A stretch of 64,000 bases of DNA. Origin: Nematopogon swammerdamellus (taxonomy: Eukaryota; Arthropoda; Insecta; Lepidoptera; Adelidae). The notes under the pieces were generated by a model. It did no database searches, was not told where the DNA came from, and was given only the letters and a program-made list of their open reading frames with translations. The translations under genes and the position numbers were made by a program. Shown one piece after another: positions 49,888 to 61,450 of this stretch. The DNA is taken from assembly GCA_946902875.1 (NCBI GenBank), contig OX336353.1, positions 20,225,151-20,289,150 on the forward strand, written 5' to 3'. How positions within the stretch are numbered: position 1 is the stretch's first letter; each line of letters begins with the position of its first letter.

Positions 49888-50502
49888 AAGCGGTTAAGTG
49901 CGTGTCGAACTCGCGTGGACTCCGTACCATTCCGTTTTCCGTGAGTACTTTAAGACTTGGGATTTTCGTTAAGGTTTTCCTGTAAACTATAAGAGAGGCC
50001 CTATATTCCCTATTTTTTTTTTTTTCAATATTTTAGACTCAGTGTAAGGGCGGTGGGGGGAATGCTCGATTATCGTATAATATTTTCTTTAATATCGTTT
50101 AAACTATGCATTTAAAAATATATATAAGGTCTTTCAATAGTAGGTAAGGCTACGCTAAGGGGTGTATGTGTATCAAATACTGATCACGTTCCCATACCAA
50201 TTTTTTTTTACGATATAAAAAGCCATAAATTAAGGTGAAATACACGCACTTCACGTATTAAATTTGAGGAGTGAGTAGGTTTTTTATATCGTAAAAAAAT
50301 TGGTATGGGAACGTGATCAGTATCTGATACACATACACCCCTAAGCGTAAAGTTACCTACTAATTAAAGAAATTTCAATTTTTTTTCGTCAAATAGATTC
50401 CGAAAAAATACCCTGTGACAGACGAACAGACAGACAGACGCAAGAGTGATCCTGTAAGGGTTCCGTTTTTTTTTTCCTCATCAGGTACGGAACTCTAAAA
50501 AT
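49888..50502 (+). mobile_element. Family A relative with a 70-bp internal hairpin
   Basis: Begins CGGTTAAGTGCGTGTCGAAC and TCGCGTGGACTCCGTACC, ends AGGTACGGAACTCTAAAAA. Arms 50150-50221 and 50279-50350 are inverted copies containing GATCACGTTCCCATACCAA. It lies directly behind a true family A copy. Confidence 0.8.
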
Positions 50503-50877
50503 AAATGCAACTAACAATACTACTCAAATATTATTCAATTCTAAGGGCGGCAACATACATGCCGTTTTCACCAAAGACTGTACCAAACAAGATAGACGCG
50601 GTGCTGAGTCTCTGCGCTTGCCCCTCCAAAAGGAATAAGAACTTATAAAGGAATATGATTGGCCTAACGCGCACAAGCGAGCGGTAAGAGCAAGCTATGC
50701 ATAAGGTCCTAATTTGAAGAGAGCCAAAGAGACAAATTGTTTTCCCGCCGTCTTTCTCCGCTCTACGAGGATTGTCTATATTGCAACCGAGCGAGAGGGG
50801 ATGCGGGAGTTTTGGAGCATGATCGTCGAGAAAATACTTACCGAGCACCGCGTCTGTCTAGATTGGTACGCTCTTTG
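50503..50877. other. Unassigned stretch
   Basis: No gene; a minus-strand frame of 105 codons (50531-50848) has no recognisable domain. Confidence 0.3.
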
Positions 50878-51276
50878 ATTTTCGCCCGGTCCGGTCCGGT
50901 AAGAATAAAATGGAAAACGGTCGCAACGTCATACGCCCGTTTGCATCCGTTGGATTCTGCTGTTTCTGGCTCGAACGAATCGGCGGCGACGCACACCGGT
51001 AGCTTGCTTACAGGGCTACGGATGAAAACGGATCAGTCAGTCAGTCAGTGTGTAAGGCCCAACGGTCGTCGTCTCTTCGGATAACGTGCGCCGTCCACTG
51101 CCACTTCAGCTTAGCCACCCGGTGTCCAATATCGACTACTTTGGTGCTTCGGCGGATTGTGAAAACGGGTGCGTAAAGCGATATAATGATGACTTTTTCA
51201 TTACATTTTGACGAATCCGGACCTTCCGTTTTCCATTCTTTGCTTACCGGACCGGACCGGACCGGGTGAAAACGAC
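50878..51276. mobile_element. TIR element with CCGGTCCGGTCC ends and RTE insert
   Basis: The left end reads TTTTCGCCCGGTCCGGTCCG and later AATGGAAAACGG; the right end gives these in reverse (CCGTTTTCCATT, CCGGACCGGACCGGGTGAAA). 51032-51166 holds an RTE LINE fragment in reverse with a CAGT tract, CAACGGTCGTCGTCTCTTCG and GCCACCCGGTGTCCAATATC. The target duplication is unclear. Confidence 0.7.
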
Positions 51277-51332
51277 ATATACAGTTATAGTGTATTTATT
51301 ATTTATTTATAGTAGAATTATACTTAATCGTT

Positions 51333-51578
51333 GGTGATCTGGCAGAAAGTCCTATCTCAAAAATGTAAATTTTTCAAGAGACTTGAACCTGTTTTGTTCA
51401 GAACTTAGGGTCATACAATATAAAAAAAAAACACGTACAATTTTATTTTATTTTAGTTTATTTTAGAATAAAGTCGCCTGAATTTTGTCCTGACATTGTG
51501 GAAAAAATTATATAGGACATATTACCACCAAAAGCTGAATTTGGCAAAAATTTAGATAGGACTTTCTGCCAGATCACC
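51333..51578. mobile_element. MITE, about 246 bp
   Basis: Inverted ends of about 28-35 bp, GGTGATCTGGCAGAAAGTCC at the left and its reverse at the right. No target duplication is obvious. Confidence 0.8.
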
Positions 51579-52387
51579 AGCGTATGCTAGTTGCTACTAA
51601 TGTTATTAGAGTTATTATTACATAATTTAGATTTAGACGGGCGCAAATGTATATATGTAAAAATAAAGTTACGGATAAACTCCTGCAAGACAGAACTTTC
51701 TAGTGCAGGGGAACTGAAATGTATATATGTATGAAGTGCCTATATTATGTGTAAACAAATAAATTTTCAAATTTTCAAAAAGATAAAATACTATTAATAG
51801 AGTAAACGGTCATTTCCCAACTTCACAATACAAACATGTTTTGAAATGTTTAAACATTACACGTTCAATGTGTCAAAGTTTATTTATCCGGTTTGACGAC
51901 TGCCGTCAATGGATATTTATGCCAGAAACTTGGTGCTATAGTATCGATCCCCTCGCCGCGCGTCTTGCGAGGGTGCGGAGGACGCGCGGGGGCGGCGGGC
52001 GCTGTGTGACGAGACGTGGCGCGCCGTGGCGTGGCGTCGCGCGGCGGTGCGGTGGGGGCGAGCGTGGGGCCTCGTGAGCTCGTAAACTGTGCGGAGATAG
52101 CGCGAGAACTTAATGGCTGATCGGATTTTGATTAGCGACTAGCGGGCGGCCGCCATCCGCCGCCTGTGCGCCGCTGCCGCCGCTCCCGCCTCCGACGAGG
52201 CGAAACGCTTCGCCGTCGATCGATTCCTATGAAGCTAGGAATCTTCTGACTGGTAATGCCTTCATAAGTGGTTCGTTGGGGTTTTTATGCAACCTGACAT
52301 TGCTAGTCTAACGTAATTGCAACCAGCAGCGGTCAAATCAAACCATCCTGTGCCTGGTGGAAGCCTCGGCCTCGGAAGACTTCTTAA
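51579..52387. other. Unassigned stretch with a GC-rich island (51945-52205)
   Basis: The island is CpG-dense and includes TAATGGCTGATCGGATTTTG and GATTAGCGACTAGCGGGCGG, with TAAT and GATTAG words of the homeodomain type. No exon supported. Confidence 0.45.
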
Positions 52388-52783
52388 GACGAGGCGGAAG
52401 TTAACTTTCTCCATACAAAATCGTCTGTCGGCATTTATGTTTTTTACCCCACTAAACCTTATTTTTTCACTATAGGTATTCTTTTTTTGTTGTAATAAGG
52501 ACAGTCTAATCTACGTTCCTGTCTTGAATATCAAGTGGTGGATGACTCAATAAAGCTTAAACTTCATGACATCAAAAAACAAAACAAGTTTTTTTTTCAG
52601 TCGAAATACTAATTTTTAGCTCCGGTGTTGTAGACGTATTAAACAAAAACGACATGGGAACGTAGATTGGACTGTCCATAAGACAAGGAAAAAAAATGTA
52701 AAAATCGGATAAGATTTAGGGGGCTAGAAAACATAAATGCCGAAGGACGACTTTGTATGGAGAAAGTTAACTTCCGTCTCGTC
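52388..52783. mobile_element. Foldback element flanked by TTAA, 396 bp
   Basis: Arms of about 130 bp: GACGAGGCGGAAGTTAACTT, GGCATTTATGTTTT and GGACAGTCTAATCTACGTTC at the left, with the reverse order and strand at the right. TTAA stands on both sides (52384-52387 and 52784-52787), as for piggyBac targets, although the terminal bases are not a usual piggyBac CCC. Confidence 0.9.
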
Positions 52784-53066
52784 TTAAAATATCTCCTCAG
52801 TCTCGACGGCCGCGAAAATTCTTGCTCTTCCTCACTCCGCGTGCAGTAGTAGATATACGGGATGCGTCTGCTTCGGACCAGAATCTTCATTGGTCGGCGA
52901 AATTTGAATAGATAAGCAGAATTCGGCTACACTGCCGAAACCGCCATCGTCCCAACCCGCATACCACGCTATAAGAACCATAGTACTTAGTCGCCTCGAG
53001 GACACGCTCTGCTTGAAACCATGATGGTTGTGGATTGTGTTGTGCAAACGCATATGACATTTATGA
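52784..53066. other. Unassigned stretch
   Basis: No gene or repeat recognised. Confidence 0.3.
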
Positions 53067-53449
53067 AGTTTCCGTATCCCCCCGTACAGAAGCCTAATAT
53101 TAAGCCTACGCCGTCTGTCTGTCCGTCCGAGGGCTGTATCTCTTGAACCGTAATAGGTAGCCCGTTGAAATTTTCACAGAATATGTGTTATTTATTATGG
53201 CCGATATAACAAAACATTATAAAAATAAGAAAAAGTAAAAAAATCACCGGGGTTCCCATAGAAGAAACAAAAAAGTGTATGCGCGCGCGCCATCTACCGA
53301 ATAGATTATGAAGCATTTTAACTAATCATGACATTTAACTAATATGAAGCATTTCATAACACGCCATCTAGATGGCGTGAGTGGCGCTGGCCATGGCATG
53401 GCGATACGGGACCCTCGGTGCGCGAGTTCGACTCGCACTTGGCCGGTTT
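53067..53449 (-). mobile_element. Family A, full copy
   Basis: From AGTTTCCGTATCCCCCCGTA to GAGTTCGACTCGCACTTGGC, with CATCTAGATGGCGTGAGTGG inside. Confidence 0.95.
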
Positions 53450-53454
53450 TCTAA

Positions 53455-53705
53455 TTCTATGTGGGGTAGCTGAATCAGAGGAGCCAGAGCACACGCTCCG
53501 ACCAGCCAATATCAGATTCAGATGCAGATATATATTTCGCCATAAAGAACACACAACATCAGCAATATTTAATTGAGACATTATGTATATTCACGCTATC
53601 TTGCACGCAGCACGGCATCTTGCCTCCCTTAGTCGCCTTTTACGACATGCACGGGGAGATATTCAGTGGAGGTGTGCTTTTTAAGTACCGACCCCACACG
53701 GTATT
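53455..53705 (-). mobile_element. Fragments of SINE-T, a LINE tail and SINE-G
   Basis: 53455-53507: CACACGCTCCGACCAGCCAA (SINE-T end). 53508-53600: CAGATTCAGATGCAGATATA and TTCGCCATAAAGAACA (the LINE tail of 41546-41740 in reverse). 53610-53705: TAGTCGCCTTTTACGACATG and ACCGACCCCACACGGTA (SINE-G head). Confidence 0.75.
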
Positions 53706-53715
53706 TTATGTAAGA

Positions 53716-54010
53716 CCAGGCCTCACGCACTCTATGTACTTGCGCGCGCTAACTACCTATCGCCCGACGGGCCGCCGGCGGTCTTTTTCAGTACAAATTC
53801 GTCAGCCACGCGAAGTATACATAGACGCTCGCCCACGCAACTGCGCGCAGCTACAAAGCAATAAACACTTTACACTCGATCGTTAAGGTACATTTTCGCA
53901 CGCAGCGATTGGCGATGTGAAACAGTAGGCTATTAAAGCCCGAAGGTAGGAACATTTTCTATGGAGTGATTTATCTGTTACGAAGTAACTATTAAGTAAT
54001 CTGTGGTAAG
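53716..54010 (+). repeat. Family F repeat, copy 1
   Basis: Runs from CCAGGCCTCACGCACTCTAT to TAACTATTAAGTAATCTGTG. Contains CTACAAAGCAATAAACACTT and GTGAAACAGTAGGCTATTAA. About 940 bases before copy 2, same strand. No ORF. Confidence 0.88.
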
Positions 54011-54514
54011 ACTGTCTATGTTGCATTATTCTGAATAATATTGATGCATGCATAAATGCGGTCAGTTATTGTGAAATTCTTTTTAGGTTTTCGTACCCGT
54101 TACGAATCGTAACCGTTATTAGGGTTTTTTTTTTCAAACATAGCCAATAGAAATGCAAATCTAAATACATGGGTACATATAAAAAATATTGCGCAGTAAT
54201 TTCCAATCGATTGACGCATATCGGCAAAAGAGTGAGCGTACAACAGATATAAATATATCCTACACAGACAGGTTCGCAGGTCGCTCAGAGGACAGCGCGA
54301 CCGCGACGCTACGCGGAGGCGAACACCGATTTAACACTTACGAAATTATCATCGCGAAAGTGTCCGTCGTTATTCGGATTTGTTTTTCGAAATTAAGATG
54401 ATAATTTCGAGCTGCATTCAAACCCAGAATAACCAAAAAACACGCTATACCTACATATATTTTTGTCTCACTGATACCCTGCTGCCGTTATCGTTTTGAC
54501 ATGTTTTTTAAAAG
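54011..54514. other. Unassigned stretch
   Basis: TTTTAGGTTTTCGTACCCGT at about 54085 may be the end of a family A relative. No gene. Confidence 0.3.
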
Positions 54515-54615
54515 GTCTGACATGGTGGGGCGCACCACCTAACTACTGCAATTGTGATGTCAGTCAATCACACCTTGGTTGACTTAACTAGATGCTATGT
54601 CGAATGTCGACACTT
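54515..54615 (-). mobile_element. Degenerate SINE-5S body
   Basis: TGACATGGTGGGGCGCACCA, GTGATGTCAGTCAATCACAC and TAGATGCTATGTCGAATG keep the order of the SINE body but with many changes, so it is an older copy. Confidence 0.55.
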
Positions 54616-54655
54616 CCCTTTGGCCGCTCGTCTCGCTATGCCGTTTGTGGTATAG

Positions 54656-54957
54656 TCAGGCCTCACGCACTCTATGTACTTGCGCGCGCTAACTACCTAC
54701 CGCCCAACGGGCCGCCGGCGGCGGCTGTCTAATTCAGTGGAAATTCGTCAGCCGCGCGAAGCATACCGACACGCTCGTCCACGCAACTGCGCGCAGCTGC
54801 AAAGCAATAATCACTTTACACTAGATCGTTTAGGTACATTTTCGTACACAGCGATTGGCGACGTAAAACAGTAGGCTATTAAAGCCGAAGGTATGGAACT
54901 TTTTCTATGGAGTGATTTATCTGTTACGAAGTAACTATTAAGTAATCTGTGGTATAG
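54656..54957 (+). repeat. Family F repeat, copy 2
   Basis: TCAGGCCTCACGCACTCTAT to TAATCTGTGGTATAGTGCGC; differs from copy 1 by scattered changes and an extra GGCGGC. Confidence 0.9.
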
Positions 54958-55994
54958 TGCGCAAGCAGAAAGGCGGTGTTGACACTTTCGCGTAAACATC
55001 AACGAACGTGTCGCTGCGCTGCTACAATACTAACTGTCGACCTATTATCGCGAGTGATTCGATTTTCAAACCTTCCTCGAGCAACGAAGATGATAATAAA
55101 TTCCAAAAATGAGATCATCGCATCGATTCTTTCGTGACGAATTTTCATAAATGTAAAACCGTCATGACAGTGGCCGCGAGACGTGACGCGCCGCGAGTTC
55201 GCGGCCGCGACGCGCCGCGCGCGTCCGGTCGCGCTGATAGCGGCGGCGGCGGCGCGGTCGGCGCGCGGCGGCGGCGCCGGCGGCGGAGGAGGAGGAATCG
55301 TTGACACTGCGCCAGACTGCGGAGACTGGCGCGCGCGGTTAGGCCGACGCGCACCGTACGCTATCAGCGCTATACGTACAAGCACTGCCATGTTGTGTAA
55401 CCACTGAGGCATCTATCTATACTCTGTACTTACAGTTTGTGCAGAACTCACCATCACCATTTACAGAACCTACCTAACATGGTTGGCTACGTCACCTACA
55501 TGTGGAAAGTTTAAAACCGACGAGTCGGAAGATCAGTCTTTCGGGAATCTCTTTTAGAACTCTTTCAGGATGGTACCGTTTTTTCAGAATGAAAGAATCG
55601 CTGGAATACCACCATGTCCGTTGTGTACTCTCACCAAACCCAAATAGCGTACGTTAATTTCAGAATGTATACATAGTTTTTTTATGGTATGCTAGCTAAC
55701 AAAGCAGCCGTTGTGTGTGTGATATGATAACCAGCTGTTCCCCTCGCAAGACCGCGCTCAGCGAGGTACCATACCAGCAGAATTGCGGACTAATGCATTA
55801 CTGTCCGTTCTGTCAATTGATACGGCGGCGACGCGACGCCGACGTTTGAAGATCTCCAGTTAGTGTAGGAAACGAAGCAGTATTTTGTATGAAGACCCCT
55901 GCATAAAATCCTCAGCCGATTTTTTCTTTGCTAGATTGTATGAGCCGAAGATTATATAAAAAAAAATTGTGAATATAGTTATTTCAATAAAACA
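54958..55994. other. Unassigned stretch with a GC-rich island (55175-55370)
   Basis: The island has GGCGGCGGCGGCGCGGTCGG and similar. Frames on both strands follow GC content. Near 55480 a SINE-like word (ACATGGTTGGCTACGTCACC) is left. Confidence 0.4.
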
Positions 55995-56358
55995 AACCCG
56001 GCCAAGTGCGAGTCGAACTCGCGCACCAAGGGTTCCGTATCGCCATGTCATGCTACTCACGCCATCTATGGATTAGTTAAAATTCTTCATACTCTTTTCG
56101 GTGGATGGCGCGCATACACTTTTTAGTTTCTTGTATGCGGACTCTTTTTTATTATTTGTTGTTATATCGGCCATAATAACACATATTCTGTGAAAATTTC
56201 GGGCTACCTATTACGGTTCAAGAGATACAGCCCTCGGACAGACGGACAGACGGACAGACGGAGAGACGGACAGACGGACAGACGGACAGACAGACAGACA
56301 GACAGACGGCGTAGGTTTAGTAATAGGGTCCCGTACGACGGATACGGAACCATAAAAA
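55995..56358 (+). mobile_element. Family A copy
   Basis: CCCGGCCAAGTGCGAGTCGA to GGATACGGAACCATAAAAA, with a GACGGACAGACGG-type run at 56236-56310. Confidence 0.95.
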
Positions 56359-56977
56359 TGGACTGAGGAATTAATGTGGGGTCCACTAACTTCCTTTCCT
56401 AGACTAAGTTTTGCGCTGAGAAACCAATGACGCAGTCGGCCCAGCCAAATCCACCTAATCAAGCGAAGCACGCCCGGCGAGAGGTCCTGCCTGTAGATCT
56501 GCAAACCATAGCGTGTAGTGTATGGCGAACTCAGGCGGTATCAGCGCGTCAGTAGGTGGAATGACCTGCGTGCGGCGGCGGCGCCCCGCGCGCGACCGCT
56601 AATCGTGCCCGCCGCCGCCTAGCGTCAGCCGCACCTCACCTACACAGGGTTGCCATAGGGTTATCAGAGACAAGCAAGGACGCAAACAGTCAAAGTAAAC
56701 TGATGAACTCAAATGTACAACATTTTATTTATAATGTTTTTTTATTAACCACAAAACTCACAAAAACAACTAAACATTTCGACGTTACTCAAACAATTTT
56801 ATAAACTATCAAAATAAGAAATAAAAATAATGAACACATTTTTCGTTTGTACAAACATGTATATTTTGTAGTTCATATACACCAACAATTCACTTTTGAT
56901 TGGTTCGAAAGAACATCTGTTCCTGTCATCGCGCCATTTTGCATGCCAAATTGTTTGCCTAATTTATAAGAAAAATC
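56359..56977. other. LINE-like remnant, GC-rich block, AT-rich remainder
   Basis: About 56359-56427 repeats at 59345-59413 (GGTCCACTAACTTCC and TTAGACTGAG-type words). GAGAAACCAATGACGCAGTC resembles the LINE 3' region at 61910. GC-rich DNA follows at 56565-56645. No gene. Confidence 0.4.
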
Positions 56978-57393
56978 TGTTAAGTGCGAGTTTTACTCAC
57001 GCACGGAGGTTTCCGTATCTATCCGCTATCAATAACCGCCCAATCGAAGAGAAGCCTCAATGAGGTTGAAGCCGCAATTTACGGTGGGGAAATGACAGCA
57101 CCTCACATTGCAATGTATAAAAGCCTGTGGCGCCATCTATTATTCAATAGTGTGACTAATCTATTTTATTGTAAGTTTCTTGTTTGGGAGCCCCCTTAAT
57201 TTTTAAAATTTTCTTATTTTTCGTATTTGTTGTTAAATCCCCCATAGAAACACATATTCTGTGAAAATTTCAACGGGCTACCTATTACGGTTCAAGAGAT
57301 ACAGCCCTCGGACAGACAGACGGACGGACAGACGGACAGACAGACGGCGTAGGCTTAGTAATAGGCTTCCGTACGAGATACGGAAACCTAAAA
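56978..57393 (+). mobile_element. Family A variant
   Basis: CTGTTAAGTGCGAGTTTTAC, CACGCACGGAGGTTTCCGTA, GAAAATTTCAACGGGCTACC and an end GAGATACGGAAACCTAAAAA. The middle differs from the main family. Confidence 0.85.
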
Positions 57394-57689
57394 AAGGACT
57401 TTTTGCGTCCTTTCCCATGAAAAGGAAGATGGAAGCACCGTATTAGTAAAAAAGGATTATTCTTCCCAAAGAAGGACGGTTGGCAACCCTGTCACTCACA
57501 CACCGCGCCGCCGTCGCCGCCTACACCGGCGCATCGCGCACCGCGTCACCTTGCTCCGCCGCGCCGCAAGGGCGACCGGCGCGGAGGCGCGCGGCGGCTG
57601 ATCTCGGAGACCTTGCAAGCTCAATCCAACTACTCCGCCTCATCATCACATCACACGCACAGCCGATGCTCTAACCACGCGCACAAGCG

Positions 57690-57910
57690 TGGTTCGGATT
57701 CCACGTAAAACTATAGGTCCCTTCCCTTCCTATCTTACTGACTTAAACGTCGGCCGAAACGGCTGTGTAAATCGTTCGTGTTTTCCGTCCAGTTCAGTGT
57801 AACCGACATGAAATGAAGGGAAGCGCTGACACGGCACCTAGTTCACCCGGTGCTATGGGCTGACATCACGGACGTTGTAGGTGATGTAGCCAACCGTGTC
57901 AGTTACCATA
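57690..57910 (+). mobile_element. SINE-5S body
   Basis: Starts at the B box (GTGGTTCGGATTCCACGTAA) and ends CGTGTCAGTTACCATAAAA. It lacks the ACCACCGCACTGAATG part. A GC-rich block lies just upstream at 57490-57610. Confidence 0.9.
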
Positions 57911-58072
57911 AAACAACAATACTGCACGCATTTTACCTCGCTACCAACATTTAGGTATTGACAATTTGGCATGCACCGGCTCACCATGCATGACAGAAAC
58001 CGAAGTGAGGTGACTAGACGCGGATCCGACCCTGCTCACTATCGCACTATGCTAGTATTGATCTATAATATA

Positions 58073-58446
58073 AACAAGTGCGAGTCGAACTCGCGCACCG
58101 AGGGTTCCTTATCGCCATGTCATGGTTAGCGCCACTCACGCCATCTATGACCTGTTATGGAATGCTTCATATTAGTTAAATGTCATTAGTTAAAATGCTT
58201 CATAATCTATTCCTTCTAATATTTTTGGTTTCTTCTATGGGAACCCCCGCGATTTTTTTTTTACTTTTTCTTATTTTTATTATTTATTCTTATATGGGCC
58301 TTAATAACACATATTCTGTGAAAATTTCAACTAGCTACCTATTACGGTTCAGGAGATACAGCCCTCGGACAGACTGGCAGACGGACGGACGGACAGACAG
58401 GCGTAGGCTTAGTAATAGGGTCCCGTACCGGATACGGAACCCTAAA
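58073..58446 (+). mobile_element. Family A copy
   Basis: AACAAGTGCGAGTCGAACTC to GGATACGGAACCCTAAAAC, with CATCTATGACCTG and CAGCCCTCGGACAGACTGGC. Confidence 0.95.
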
Positions 58447-58639
58447 ACTGCGCTTCGGCTCGCCACACATTTACGTGCTAGCCAAGGTGCTAGCATTTGT
58501 GTGCAAAAAACAAAAAATAATTAAACGGAGTTTAAAATGTGCCTAATTAGTTTTATTTAAAAAGGTAAATAATTTCATAGAATGATAAATGTAATACAAA
58601 TTATTATCAAAGCGCTTCATGTTTTGCGTCAATCAATAG

Positions 58640-58705
58640 TCTGTAAATGTTCTCCTGCGAAGATTTGAGAGGCGTGGACGCTTACACGCTGACTGACTGA
58701 CTCCT
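58640..58705 (-). mobile_element. RTE LINE 3' end fragment
   Basis: GAGGCGTGGACGCTTACACG and CTGACTGACTGACTCC match the reverse of 37874-37915, with the tandem tail. Confidence 0.55.
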
Positions 58706-58907
58706 GTGAAGGATTCATTCTGCTGAATGACCACACACTCGAGACAGATACAGATATTCTCGTCAGTATCGCCAATAAACAACAAAGCAAATGGAACGTC
58801 GCCGTCTCGGTGGCAGTAAGTCTAGACCAGTCTTGGACTGATTGCTCCGTGAGGCCAGCGAACGGACGACCGCGGCGCGGCGCGCACGGCAGGCAGCCAG
58901 TGGAGAC

Positions 58908-59490
58908 AAAAAACCGGCCAAGTGCGAGTCGAACTCGCGCACCGAGGGTCCCGTATCGCCATGTCACGGCTAGCGCTAGTCACGCCATCTAGATGGCGTG
59001 TTATGAAATGATTCATAATAGTTAATGTCATGCTTCATAATCTATTCGGTAGATGGCGCGCGCGCATACACTTTTTGGTTTCTTCTATGGGAACCCACGT
59101 GAATTTTTTACTTTTTCTTATTTTTATTACTTGTTGTTATATCGGCCATAATAACACATTTTTTGTGAAAATTTCAACGGGCTGCCTATTACGATTCAAG
59201 AGATACAGCCCTCGGACAAACGGACAGACGACGTAGGCTTAGTAATAGGGTCCCGTACCGCGCAAAAGGCCTGCAATGGAGTGGGCTTAAGCACGGAGAA
59301 CGAGTCCGAACAACAACAGGGTCCGGTACGACGGATACGGAACCGTAAAAATAGACTTAGGAATTTATGTGGAGGTCCACTAGCTTCCTTTCTTAGACTG
59401 AGTTGTGCGCTGAGAGACAGACAGACAGACAGGCAGACGGCGTAGGCTTAGTAATAGGGTCCCGTACCTGATACGGAACCCTAACAATTT
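58908..59490 (+). mobile_element. Family A copy plus a second partial 3' end
   Basis: 58908-59262 runs from AACCGGCCAAGTGCGAGTCG to TAATAGGGTCCCGTACCG. After a unique 60-base piece, 59320-59490 has another end, CGACGGATACGGAACCGTAA, then the CAGA run and TGATACGGAACCCTAACAA. Confidence 0.9.
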
Positions 59491-59589
59491 CAATCACCGG
59501 GGCGGGGCGTTCGTCGGCCGCGGCGGCGGCAACGCGGGCGGCTCGGCAGCGGGTACGATATGCCGGCATGACAGTTCAAATACTTTTTT

Positions 59590-59935
59590 GGGGTTCCGTA
59601 TCCGTCGTACGGGACCCTATTACTAAGCCTACGCCGTCTGTCTGTCTGTCTGTCCGTCTGTCCGAGGGCTGTACTGTATCTCTTGAACCTTAATAGGTAG
59701 CCCGTTGAAATTTTCACAGAATATGTGTTATTATGGCCGATATAACAACAAAAAGATAAGAAAAAGTACAAAATTCACGGGGGTCCCCATAGAAGAAATG
59801 AAAAAGTGTATTCGCGCCATGTACTGAAAAGAGTATGAAGCATTTTAACTAATACATAGATGGCGTGAGTGGCGCTGACCATGACATGGTGATACAGAAC
59901 CCTCGGTGCGCCAGTCCGACTCGCACTTGGCCGCT
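59590..59935 (-). mobile_element. Family A, full copy
   Basis: GGGTTCCGTATCCGTCGTAC to GTCCGACTCGCACTTGGCCG. Confidence 0.95.
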
Positions 59936-61019
59936 TTCGTCTCCACTGTTGCCGTGCCGTAGTCGTGCGTGCCGTGCCCGATGCCGTGACATGATCGTCT
60001 AATATGCAAGCGGCAAATGAAACAACCAAGCAAGTTAGCTTTCTAGGAGCTCTGTTTTAGTTTCAATGATTATTGCTAGGGCAGGAATTTACAATATTAG
60101 CGCCCAACCTAAAAGTTTTTGCATGAAATGGTTGGCTTTATCGTCTTCGCCCGTTCCTCCTACCCGAACCTACCCTATGTCGCATTATGAAACAGCTTTC
60201 GAGCTATAGAAACTCGACGCGAGCTTTAGCTCGATTCCAAGCTTTGTGCGACGTATATGTATCGCATCGCGCGAACGTTATGTGCTCGTAGTCGTAAGTA
60301 CATAATAATAACAAAAGTTAGAGTTTGTGAGAGATGTGATCTGTGACCTGACAAGTCTCAGGCGGAACGTATGTACGTCAATAGTTACAAACAAATGTGT
60401 ATACCAACATACATACTGCAGTTTCTATACAAACGACAACATGGTGACTATATTACCATGACAACATATTATGTTCATGTTCACGACAGTAAACATAATA
60501 GTTAATGTTATAATAATGGAAAGGTGTGAACAAACTCCATTAAATATTCCTATGCTATGGGCTCTCTATGAGCTCTCTGGCAATGCGGGCGTAGTGTTCG
60601 TTCCACGTAACTTGTCCCTCGCGGTAATCCTTAAGCGTTCAGCAATGGAGATTGAAATGGCTTACTTCAAGGGACAAGTTATGTGGAAAGCTCTTTAGCT
60701 CTCTTGCAGGCATGTATTGAAGGAAGGCAGACGTCTGTTTTAGGTACGTAATCATTATTAAATTTTTTTCATTTCTTCACTTATATTTATGCTCGTAATT
60801 ATTTCAATGAACCAGCGCAGCGACCCTATGTGGTACTCCTACGAACAGTTCCTTCAAACGATGATGATAAAATGAAGGAGAATGCATTAGGATATAGAGA
60901 AGGTAGCCATGTTAGTGCTACTAGAGGTATACATAACACAACATCAATGATCGTGCTAAACTTGGAATAGAGCCACTGGCCTTCTTGGAAACTCAACGTT
61001 AACGCGTCCGGTCCGAGCC
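59936..61019. other. Unassigned stretch with a small hairpin (60601-60689)
   Basis: TTCCACGTAACTTGTCCCT at 60601-60619 returns as AGGGACAAGTTATGTGGAA at 60670-60688, one mismatch. No supported gene in the rest. Confidence 0.45.
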
Positions 61020-61450
61020 GGCTCGTCGGCAAATTACTCCCTCTGATATTGGATTATAAGCGGATCGGCGGAGGCGGCGGAGGCGGCGTCGGGGCGGGAC
61101 GGGGGTCTCACGGACCCGCCGAGACCGCGAGCCGTAGTGGGTCCGGTCCGGCGGGTCAGGCAAATACGCTCTCCCTCGCGCCAATTAATTATGGTGGAGT
61201 GGGGGAGAGCGGGGGATCGACCGGCGGCGTGGCGCTCCCCCGCCGACGCCGTCGGGCGCGCGCGGGCGGGGGGCGGCGGCCCCCCCGGGGGATCGCGAAG
61301 ATTGGGAGGACGCCGCGCCGCGCGCCGAGCTGACGCGCGGGCAATTGCTAACCTACGTGAGGTCCGCCGCGCGCCGCCTCCGCCCGGCCCGCTGCCTCCG
61401 CGCCGGCCGAGCGGGTACGACACGCTAAGTCGGTCGGCCGCACGAGAAGC
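61020..61450. other. GC-rich, CpG-dense island
   Basis: Includes GGCGGAGGCGGCGGAGGCGG, a CCAATTAATTATGG palindrome-like homeodomain-type word near 61180, and GGGGGAGAGCGGGGGATCG. Three overlapping frames of 94-150 codons run on both strands, as expected from GC content. A conserved enhancer or an unmethylated promoter are possible readings. Confidence 0.5.

Noticed and set aside
54999..55412. 137-codon minus-strand frame over a GC-rich island
   Set aside because: Alanine/proline/arginine-rich with overlapping frames on both strands, as GC content alone gives.
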